DNA of 11,184 bases from an uncultured bacterium (GTDB lineage: Bacteria > Verrucomicrobiota > Kiritimatiellia > RFP12 > UBA1067): assembly GCA_902773475.1 (NCBI GenBank), contig CACYEO010000101.1, forward strand, positions 1-11,184, read 5' to 3'. The notes beneath the pieces are model-generated. The model had not been told where the DNA came from, searched no databases, and saw nothing but the letters and a program-made list of their open reading frames with translations. Positions 6,077 through 11,184 of this stretch are shown here, one piece after another (within the stretch, counting starts at the first letter, position 1; the number at the start of each line of letters is the position of its first letter). A program made the translations under genes and the position numbers.

Positions 6077-6780
6077 TTCGCCTCCGCCGGCGCCGCCGGG
6101 TCTTTCGCCTGCTTCGTCTGCTTCGCCGGATCTTCGCGTTTCAGCAGGGCTTTGGCCTGCGACGAGCCAAGCGCGGAATTCGGGGCCGACACTACGGGAT
6201 CTTCGACGGCCACGCGGTCGTCGTCGATGTAGAATGTTATCTTCCGCCCGCGCACTACCATTTCGCCCTTGCCCGAATTGTCGGAAAGCCTGGCCGGTTT
6301 TTCCTTGCTTTCGGCGAACATCACGACGCGCGCCGTTTCCTTGGAATACGTGGCTCGCGCGCAGAAGGCGCTTTTCGTGCCGTTGGTGAGCGAAACGTTC
6401 CCGATGGCGACGATGCGGCTGAGTTCGTTGGTGCCTTTCAGAAACACCCACAGCCTGTCGGAATACATCTGGAACTGTTCGTCGTCCACATGGACATTGC
6501 GGTCGAAAAGTATCACGCCGTTTTTGCGGTCGTAATCCGTGCGTTCGGCGGTGATGATGGAATCGCGGGCGGGGGCGGCGGTGTTGCGGCCCCGCGAGGG
6601 GGCCGCAACCAGGTTGGCGGCGGCTGGTGCGGTGCCGCAATCCCGCGATGGGACCGCAACCAGGTTGGTGGCGGCGGGCGTGGCGCCGCCTCCGCGTCCG
6701 CTCAAGACCGGATCCGGCTTGACTGCGGCCGTGCACAGCGTCGCGCACAGAACGGCTGCGATGGATGTTTCCAGCTTCAT
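6073..6780 (-). CDS. lptA: LptA-like periplasmic LPS transport protein (OstA domain)
   Basis: Periplasmic bridge protein carrying LPS from LptC to the outer-membrane LptD complex. The 235-residue product begins with a signal peptide (MKLETSIAAVLCATLCTAA). A Pro/Ala-rich linker (about 24-72) contains two 17-18-residue repeats, NLVAVPSRDCGTAP and NLVAAPSRGRNTAAP. The OstA-type beta domain follows, about 73-195: AERTDYDRKNGVILFDRNVHVDDEQ is family-like in its run of 'D.....l.f.GnV.v...', as are ITFYIDDDRVAVED and related strands. The C-terminus is a Lys/Ala-rich tail. It is larger than usual LptA (about 185) because of the linker and tail. The ATG at 6780 overlaps the lptC stop as ATGA, with GGAG 8 bases upstream. 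Assignment rests on the domain pattern plus position between lptC and lptB. Confidence 0.85.
   Translation of the reverse strand: MKLETSIAAVLCATLCTAAVKPDPVLSGRGGGATPAATNLVAVPSRDCGTAPAAANLVAAPSRGRNTAAPARDSIITAERTDYDRKNGVILFDRNVHVDDEQFQMYSDRLWVFLKGTNELSRIVAIGNVSLTNGTKSAFCARATYSKETARVVMFAESKEKPARLSDNSGKGEMVVRGRKITFYIDDDRVAVEDPVVSAPNSALGSSQAKALLKREDPAKQTKQAKDPAAPAEAK
6578..6675 (-). repeat. Two 47-base hairpin-bearing repeats (51-base period) within lptA
   Basis: Copies at 6578-6624 and 6629-6675 align without gaps over 47 bases with 8 differences. Each holds a long inverted repeat. In the first, 6583-6593 pairs perfectly with 6599-6609 (11 bp, 5-base loop). In the second, 6634-6644 against 6650-6660 has four C/A mismatches on the plus strand, but on the minus strand (the lptA mRNA sense) all four become G-U wobbles, so the RNA stem remains fully paired. 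The period is a multiple of three and keeps lptA in frame. It lies between the signal peptide and the OstA domain, where an insertion would be tolerated. It may be a copy of a dispersed palindromic element. Confidence 0.8.
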
Positions 6781-7310
6781 AGAACTTTCTCCAGATTGAA
6801 CTTGCCCGCCTTTGTCCGTATTTCGGGTTGCGATGTTATTTTAATGAATTCCTCGCTGAATGAAAAGTAAATACCGCAGCCCTTCGCCTTGTAGCCGTCC
6901 CATTCCATCTCCACGGAGCCTTCCGCCCATGCTTCCCGGGTCTTCCTGTCGAGCGTGCAGGCTTCGGCGTGTATTTCGCCTTCCAGCGTTCCGTCTTCGC
7001 GGAAGCGTTTCACCAGCACGTCCTCGGCGGTCACGAAATTGCGGTCTTGCGAAAACGAACCCCTGGCCGCGTGCATCACGGTTTTCGTCCTGCCGTCCGG
7101 CCAGTATTCCATCGGCATTTCCACGTCTTCCACGGGCGGGGAGACGGCGATCGCCGCAGCCGCGGCCGCGTGTATCGCGCGCAGGCGTTCCGCGCCGGAC
7201 ATGTCGTCGCGCCGCGCAAGCCATGCGGCGCCGTCGAACGCGCCCGCGCACGGCGCGAAGAGCGCCGCGCACGCGGACAGCAGGGCGGCGGTGTGTACGG
7301 GACGGATCAA
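6777..7310 (-). CDS. lptC: LptC-like LPS transport protein
   Basis: A 177-residue exported protein of the LptC/OstA type, expected to receive LPS from LptB2FG and hand it to LptA. An N-terminal signal or anchor segment (RPVHTAALLSACAALFAPCA) is followed by a linker and then beta-rich sequence: MEYWPDGRTKTVMHAARG, EDVLVKRFREDGTLEGEIHAE and GSVEMEWDGYKAKGCGIYF. This alternates like the stacked strands of the family. The start is a TTG at 7310 whose bases overlap the kdsA stop as TTGA. GGAGG lies 6 bases upstream and no in-frame ATG gives a signal sequence, so TTG is well supported. It overlaps lptA by ATGA. Family identity is weaker than for lptB and rests partly on order. Confidence 0.75.
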   Translation of the reverse strand: MIRPVHTAALLSACAALFAPCAGAFDGAAWLARRDDMSGAERLRAIHAAAAAAIAVSPPVEDVEMPMEYWPDGRTKTVMHAARGSFSQDRNFVTAEDVLVKRFREDGTLEGEIHAEACTLDRKTREAWAEGSVEMEWDGYKAKGCGIYFSFSEEFIKITSQPEIRTKAGKFNLEKVL

Positions 7311-8152
7311 ACGAGCCCTCCGGCGCGCACTGTGGAATCTATCGCGAGAATCGTCTTCCACATGGCCTTTACGTCTTTGAGCGCGAGAGCGTTGGCGCCG
7401 TCGGAGAGCGCTTTCGCCGGATTGCGGTGGACTTCCGAGAATATGCCGTCCACCCCGGCGGCCGCCGCGCAGCGCGCGAGGAGCGGCGCGAAGCGCCCGT
7501 CGCCGCCGGAGCCGGTTCCAAGACCGCCCGGCCGCTGCACCGAGTGCGTGGCGTCGAACACCACAGGGTATCCCAGTTCGCGCATCAGCGGAAGCGAACG
7601 CATGTCCGCCACGAGATTGCGGTAGCCGAAGGACGCGCCGCGTTCGCAAAGGACGATTCTGCGGTTGCCGCGCGATTCTATCTTGCGCACGACGTTCGCC
7701 ATGTCCTCCGGCGCGAGGAACTGCCCCTTTTTCACGTTCACCACGGCTCCGGTGTCTGCCGCCGCGAGCAGCAGATCGGTCTGGCGGCAGAGGAACGCGG
7801 GAATCTGGAGGATGTCGCAAGTCTGCGCGGCGCGCGCGCACTGCCACGGCTCGTGGACGTCTGTAAGCACGGGCACGCCGAAGGTCTGGCGGATCTCGGC
7901 GAGGATGTCCAGCCCTTCATCGATTCCCGGACCTCTGAACGAATCGACGGAAGTGCGGTTGGCCTTGTCGAAACTCGCTTTGAACACGTACGGGACGCCA
8001 AGCCCGGCCGCCGCCGCCGACAGGTTTTTCGCAAGGTCGAGCGCCATGGCGCGCGATTCTATCACGCAAGGCCCGGCGATGAACACCGGCTTGCCTGCCC
8101 CGAACGCGACGCCGCCGGAGACTTCCACTTTCCTGACTTTGGTTTTGCTCAT
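7307..8152 (-). CDS. kdsA: KdsA, 3-deoxy-8-phosphooctulonate (Kdo-8-P) synthase, metal-dependent type
   Basis: Condenses PEP with arabinose 5-phosphate to make Kdo 8-phosphate, the first step committed to LPS core. The 281 residues show GPCVIES (27-33), KASFDKANRTS, DVHEP, DILQIPAFLCRQTDLL, NVKKGQF, CERGASFGY, DATHSVQ and SEVHRNPAKALSDGAN. The Cys in GPC (residue 29), the His in DATHS, the Glu in SEVH and the Asp in LSDG correspond to the metal ligands of the Aquifex-type enzyme. The E. coli type has Asn instead of that Cys, so this is the metal-dependent class. The ATG at 8152 overlaps the kdsB stop as ATGA, with AGGGGG upstream. Next gene lptC overlaps its stop. Confidence 0.96.
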   Translation of the reverse strand: MSKTKVRKVEVSGGVAFGAGKPVFIAGPCVIESRAMALDLAKNLSAAAAGLGVPYVFKASFDKANRTSVDSFRGPGIDEGLDILAEIRQTFGVPVLTDVHEPWQCARAAQTCDILQIPAFLCRQTDLLLAAADTGAVVNVKKGQFLAPEDMANVVRKIESRGNRRIVLCERGASFGYRNLVADMRSLPLMRELGYPVVFDATHSVQRPGGLGTGSGGDGRFAPLLARCAAAAGVDGIFSEVHRNPAKALSDGANALALKDVKAMWKTILAIDSTVRAGGLV

Positions 8153-8898
8153 TGCGCAAGCCCCCTTTCACGGATGATCTTTTCTATGCGGACCGCATCT
8201 TCGGGCGTGTCCACGCCCACCGCCGGATCGTCCACGCGGACCGTGGCGATGCGCGCGCCCATCCACAAGGCGCGCAACTGTTCGAGTTTTTCGGTCGTTT
8301 CGAGCGCGCACGGCTTTTCCGCCACGAAACGCTTCAGAAACGCGCCGCGGTAGGCGTATATGCCGAGATGCCGCACGTAGAGCCCGGCGGAGAGGTCGGG
8401 CGCGGAGTCCCGGTTGCAGGGTATCGGCAGGCGCGAGAAGTAGAGCGCCGCGCCGTCGCGCGCGGTGACGACCTTCACTACGGATTTCGCCGCGAGATCC
8501 TCCTGGGAATCGAGGGGCGAAACCGCGGTGGCCATGTCCCACGACGGGTCGTCCCGCAGGCGGCCTGCGAGCCTGTCTATCAGGGCCGGGTCGATCAGCG
8601 GCTCGTCGCCCTGGATGTTCACCACGATGTCGCCGTCTTCCGCGCGGGCGGCTTCGGCTATGCGGTCGGTGCCGCTTGGATGGTCGGGGCGCGTCATGAC
8701 GGCTCTGACGCCGGCGGCCTCCACCGCGTCCGCAATGCGGCGGTCGTCCGTGGCGACTATCGTTTCGTCAAGGCTCTTCGCCTTGCGGCACGCCTCCGCA
8801 ACCCACAGGACGAGCGGCTTTCCGCATATCGGATGCAGGCTCTTGCCCGGGAACCTCGTAGAGCCCCAGCGGGACGGTATCACGCCTATCGTTTTCAT
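8149..8898 (-). CDS. kdsB: KdsB, CMP-Kdo synthetase (3-deoxy-manno-octulosonate cytidylyltransferase)
   Basis: Activates Kdo with CTP to CMP-Kdo for transfer to lipid A. The 249-residue length is normal. Motifs: nucleotide-binding start IPSRWGSTRFPGKSL (7-21), VATDDRRIADA, MTRPDHPSGTDRIAE, VNIQGDEPLIDP, KVVTARDGAALYFSRLPIP, HLGIYAYRGAFLKRF and the C-terminal GVDTPEDAVRIE. All are typical of KdsB. It starts 19 bases after pyrB, with GGAG about 12 bases upstream, and its stop overlaps the kdsA start. kdsC and kdsD, the other Kdo pathway genes, are not in the window. Confidence 0.96.
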   Translation of the reverse strand: MKTIGVIPSRWGSTRFPGKSLHPICGKPLVLWVAEACRKAKSLDETIVATDDRRIADAVEAAGVRAVMTRPDHPSGTDRIAEAARAEDGDIVVNIQGDEPLIDPALIDRLAGRLRDDPSWDMATAVSPLDSQEDLAAKSVVKVVTARDGAALYFSRLPIPCNRDSAPDLSAGLYVRHLGIYAYRGAFLKRFVAEKPCALETTEKLEQLRALWMGARIATVRVDDPAVGVDTPEDAVRIEKIIRERGLAQ

Positions 8899-8917
8899 TT
8901 GCAGATTCTTCTCCGTT

Positions 8918-10000
8918 TCAAAGCGGGCGGGCGAGGATTTCGTCCTCGAAGCCGAATGTCGTCGCTATCAGCGCCGCGCGTATCCACATTCCGTTTCTCA
9001 TCTGGCGCCAGTACATCGCGCGTGGATCGTGGTCGCAGCAGACGGCGATTTCGTCGCGTCGCGGCAGCGGGTGCATTATTATGCCATTCTCCGGCAGGAG
9101 CGCCAGCTCCTCCGCGCCGAATTTGAAGCGCGACGTGTCGATTTTCGCGGAATCCCCCTTCGCCGCGTCCCATTCGTCCTGGATGCGCGTCATGTAGACC
9201 GCGTCGGCCAGCGGAACCACGGAGCGGAGGTCGTCCGACACTTCGAATTCCACGCCCTTCGCGCGCAGCGCGGCAAAGGTCGATTCGTCCGCCTGCAGCT
9301 GCGGCGGCGCCACGAAAACCTGTTTTATGCGCGGGAAGTTCGTCAGCAGGTACGAAAGGGAATGGACGGTGCGTCCGCGCAGCAGATCGCCGCAGAAGAC
9401 CACGGTGCGGTCGTGCAGGCCGCCTTTCGTTTCGAACGAGCGCAGCAGCGTGTAGATGTCGAGCAGCGCCTGCGTCGGGTGCTGGTCCTTCCCGGATCCG
9501 GCGTTCAGGATCGGCACGGGGCGTTCGCTGTTGGAAAGCTCCCACGACATTTTTTCCGCAAGCCCCTGTTCGGGCGTGCGCATTATGATCATGTCGAAGT
9601 ACGACGAAAACGTGCGGATGGAATCTTCTTTCGATTCGCCCTTGAATTCGGAAGATATCGAAGTGTCGCGCACGGAGCCCGTGGTCAGCCCCAGTATCTG
9701 GCATGCCGCCAGATGCGAAAGGAACGTGCGCGAGCTGGGCTGCGAAAAGTAGAGCATCGCGCGTTTGTGGCACAGAAGGGATTTCAGCCACAGCGCGCCG
9801 TCCTTGCTTTTGGAAAGGAAGCGTATGCGGTTGGACAGCGCGGCGAGCCGTTCGAGGAGCGGGCGGTCGAACTGCTGCGCGAACAGCGTGTGGAACGGCT
9901 CTCCCCTCCCCCCCCTGCGTTCGAGGTAGGGCCGTTTCTCTTCAAGCGGGAGCGCGTGGAACGCCTCCCAGGATATTCCGGTCAGTCCGCCTGTTTTCAT
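8918..10000 (-). CDS. pyrB: Aspartate carbamoyltransferase catalytic chain
   Basis: Joins carbamoyl phosphate and aspartate, the committed step of pyrimidine synthesis. Of 360 residues, the family core begins near residue 70. Carbamoyl phosphate site PSSRT (88-92); loop Lys120 in SEFKGES (the 80s loop); HPTQALLDIYTL with His174; GDLLRGRTVHS with Arg208/Arg210; TRIQDEW with Arg272/Gln274; and HPLPR (310-314). All the expected catalytic positions are there, and ASP-type HPLPR plus the SxxKGES loop separate it from ornithine enzymes. It is about 50 residues longer than the E. coli chain, mainly through an N-terminal extension. It starts one base after argF, with GAGG 9 bases upstream inside argF. 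No regulatory chain (pyrI) is adjacent. Confidence 0.92.
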   Translation of the reverse strand: MKTGGLTGISWEAFHALPLEEKRPYLERRGGRGEPFHTLFAQQFDRPLLERLAALSNRIRFLSKSKDGALWLKSLLCHKRAMLYFSQPSSRTFLSHLAACQILGLTTGSVRDTSISSEFKGESKEDSIRTFSSYFDMIIMRTPEQGLAEKMSWELSNSERPVPILNAGSGKDQHPTQALLDIYTLLRSFETKGGLHDRTVVFCGDLLRGRTVHSLSYLLTNFPRIKQVFVAPPQLQADESTFAALRAKGVEFEVSDDLRSVVPLADAVYMTRIQDEWDAAKGDSAKIDTSRFKFGAEELALLPENGIIMHPLPRRDEIAVCCDHDPRAMYWRQMRNGMWIRAALIATTFGFEDEILARPL

Positions 10001-10001
10001 G

Positions 10002-11006
10002 TCAGAGGGCCTCGCGGCTGTTCAGCGCCGAAACGAAGAGCGCCTTGATCGTGTGCATCCTGTTTTCGGATTCGTCGAACACTTTGGAGCATTCCGACTC
10101 GAACACTTCGTCGGTCACTTCGAGCGCGCCGCATTCGCGCGTGACGTCCGTGTTGAAATCGTGGAACGCCGGCAGGCAGTGCAGGAATATCAGGCGACCG
10201 CCCAGATTGCCCGTCGCCTTCATGAGATCCATGTTCACCTGGTAGGGCCGCAGCAGTTTTATCCGTTCCGCGGTCTTGGATTCTTCGCCCATCGAAACCC
10301 ACACGTCGGTGTAGATCACGTTTGCGCCTTCCACGCCCTCGGCCGGGTTTTCGCACACCCGCACGTCGGCGCCGTTCCCGCGCGCCACTTCGCGGGCCTC
10401 GGCGAGCAGCGTCCCGTCCGGGCGCAGTTCTCCGGGCGCGCAGCACGTGTAGGGCATTCCGGCCTTGGCGCATCCCATCATCAGCGAGTTCGCCACGTTG
10501 TTGCGCCCGTCGCCCACGTATGCCACGGAAACGCCTTTGAGCGTGCCGAACGATTCCTTGATCGTCAGCAGGTCCGCGAGAATCTGCGTGGGGTGGAAGT
10601 CGTCCGTAAGCCCGTTCCACACGGGAACGCCGGAATATTCGCGCAGTTCCTCCACGGTTTTCTGGGAAAAGCCCCGGAAGAGGATCCCGTCGTATATGCG
10701 CCCCAGCACGCGCGCCGTGTCCTTCACGGATTCTTTCTTACCGAAATGTATGTCGGGGCGCGTGAGGTATTCCGCGCCGCCGCCTTCGTCGCGCGCGGCG
10801 ATGACGGCCGAATTGCGCGTGCGCGTGGACGATTTCTCGAAAATGAGGGCTATCTGGCGGCGGTGCAGGAGGTCTCCGCGGACGCCTGCGCGGCGGCGCG
10901 CCTTGAGCTGCGCGGCGAGATCCACGAGGTTCAGCATTTCCGCGTCGGTGAACGAGGTCATCCGCATCAGCGAGCGGTTGTACAGTTCTGGCATCCAGGT
11001 CAGCAT
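10002..11006 (-). CDS. argF: Ornithine carbamoyltransferase
   Basis: Makes citrulline from carbamoyl phosphate and ornithine in arginine synthesis (or the reverse in arginine breakdown). The 334-residue length is normal. Motifs: carbamoyl phosphate loop SSTRTR (59-64), GKKESVKDTARV (89-100), HPTQ (138-141), GDGRNNVANSL (165-175), the ornithine loop SMG (238-240), and HCLPAFH (276-282), diagnostic for this enzyme rather than the aspartate one. The residues after STRTR (NSAVIAARDEGG) differ from the more common CAFEVAAHDQG. The start at 11006 has AAGGA repeats about 10 bases upstream; ATG 10994 is a possible internal alternative that fits family alignments. This is the first gene of the minus-strand block, so any main promoter should lie in 11007-11174. 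Confidence 0.95.
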   Translation of the reverse strand: MLTWMPELYNRSLMRMTSFTDAEMLNLVDLAAQLKARRRAGVRGDLLHRRQIALIFEKSSTRTRNSAVIAARDEGGGAEYLTRPDIHFGKKESVKDTARVLGRIYDGILFRGFSQKTVEELREYSGVPVWNGLTDDFHPTQILADLLTIKESFGTLKGVSVAYVGDGRNNVANSLMMGCAKAGMPYTCCAPGELRPDGTLLAEAREVARGNGADVRVCENPAEGVEGANVIYTDVWVSMGEESKTAERIKLLRPYQVNMDLMKATGNLGGRLIFLHCLPAFHDFNTDVTRECGALEVTDEVFESECSKVFDESENRMHTIKALFVSALNSREAL

Positions 11007-11033
11007 CGGGGTATATTCCTTTCCTTGGGGCGG

Positions 11034-11044
11034 AGTATATCATA
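11034..11044 (-). promoter_or_regulatory. Possible -10 region upstream of argF
   Basis: On the minus strand this AT-rich patch reads TATGATATACT, containing TATGAT and TATACT, each one mismatch from TATAAT, 28-38 bases before the argF start. It is the only AT-rich patch in GC-rich surroundings. No recognisable -35 box lies 16-18 bases upstream, so this is a weak call. Confidence 0.3.
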
Positions 11045-11081
11045 TTGCGCGCCCGCGGGCCGCATCCGTCCCGTCCGTCGT

Positions 11082-11112
11082 GCCGGAAAAGGCGAATATG
11101 CGCAATTCCGGC
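11082..11112. repeat. Inverted repeat in the divergent intergenic region
   Basis: GCCGGAA (11082-11088) and TTCCGGC (11106-11112) form a 7-bp dyad with 17 bases between, centred between argF and the plus-strand gene at 11175. It could be an operator for either gene. A 10-base perfect palindrome, GCCCGCGGGC, lies at 11051-11060. Confidence 0.4.
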
Positions 11113-11141
11113 TTGCAGGCGGGGGAAGTGTTTGGTAGACT
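11113..11141 (+). promoter_or_regulatory. Possible sigma-70 type promoter for the right-edge gene
   Basis: TTGCAG (11113-11118) and TAGACT (11136-11141) are spaced by 17 bases. They match the consensus at 3 and 4 of 6 positions. The implied start of transcription, near 11148, would leave a short leader with a good ribosome binding site before ATG 11175. The -35 box abuts the dyad at 11082-11112. Confidence 0.3.
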
Positions 11142-11174
11142 TCAACCTCTCACAGAGCAAAAAGGATTTGTACC

Positions 11175-11184
11175 ATGAAGATGA
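11175..11184 (+). CDS. Start of a plus-strand gene cut by the window edge
   Basis: ATG at 11175 begins Met-Lys-Met and then the window ends. AAGGA (11162-11166) sits 8 bases upstream, an ideal distance, in an AT-richer leader. Nothing can be said about the product. It is divergent from argF. Confidence 0.55.

Noticed and set aside
4166..6232. 688-residue plus-strand open frame across hprK, hpf and lptB
   Set aside because: It lies antisense to three clear genes, its product is rich in Arg/His/Ala/Gly with no motif, and long empty frames are expected opposite GC-rich coding sequence.
6860..8353. 497-residue plus-strand frame opposite lptC, kdsA and kdsB
   Set aside because: Antisense shadow with repetitive Arg/Ser/Pro content; the minus-strand genes explain the region fully.
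8465..10048. 527-residue plus-strand frame opposite kdsB and pyrB
   Set aside because: Antisense to strongly conserved enzymes, with no recognisable domain.
1..11184. CRISPR array, tRNA, rRNA, insertion sequence or toxin-antitoxin pair
   Set aside because: No regularly spaced repeats, no tRNA-like stems with conserved loops, no transposase motifs and no paired small ORFs were seen on either strand.

Overview
The window is dominated by one long leftward (minus-strand) gene block, about 11006 down to 803. Twelve genes lie head to tail with gaps of at most 37 bases, and five junctions are 4-base stop/start overlaps. Base composition is GC-rich with strong G/C third positions. Making Kdo (kdsA, kdsB) and moving LPS (lptC, lptA, lptB) means a Gram-negative, diderm bacterium. 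HPr kinase/phosphorylase together with HPr and Enzyme I, but no visible rpoN or ptsN, is unlike the enterobacterial arrangement. A member of the Verrucomicrobiota/Lentisphaerota/Kiritimatiellota side of the PVC group would fit, but this is inference from gene content and style, not proof.

Layout in transcription order. (1) Carbamoyl-phosphate users: argF (ornithine carbamoyltransferase) and pyrB (aspartate carbamoyltransferase), one base apart. (2) LPS block: kdsB, kdsA, lptC, lptA, lptB, giving Kdo synthesis and activation plus three parts of the LPS transport machine. (3) Stress and carbon-signalling block: hpf (ribosome hibernation), hprK, ptsH (HPr), ptsI (Enzyme I). HPr keeps both its catalytic His19 and its regulatory Ser50, but no sugar-specific EII is present, so here the phosphotransferase chain looks like a signalling relay. 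(4) A D-2-hydroxyacid dehydrogenase of unknown substrate closes the block, followed at once by a GC-rich hairpin.

Left edge (1-802). The 3' end of a plus-strand gene with looser base composition runs off the left edge and stops at 301-303. Beyond it is a plus-strand stretch rich in predicted helix whose reading appears to continue across two frames. It may be a decayed gene or a small real one. It carries a 15-base tandem repeat and is followed by a cluster of dyads (730-801).

Right edge (11007-11184). A 168-base divergent intergenic region separates argF from the first ten bases of a plus-strand gene (start codon 11175) with a good ribosome binding site.

The points most worth a second look are: a duplicated hairpin element inside lptA whose second copy stays fully paired only in the sense RNA, by G-U wobbles; an HprK in which the usually conserved His before the Walker A loop is Tyr; the coupling of LPS, ribosome hibernation and PTS signalling genes in one block; and the split reading frame at the left edge. 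I found no CRISPR array, tRNA, rRNA, transposase or clear defence system.
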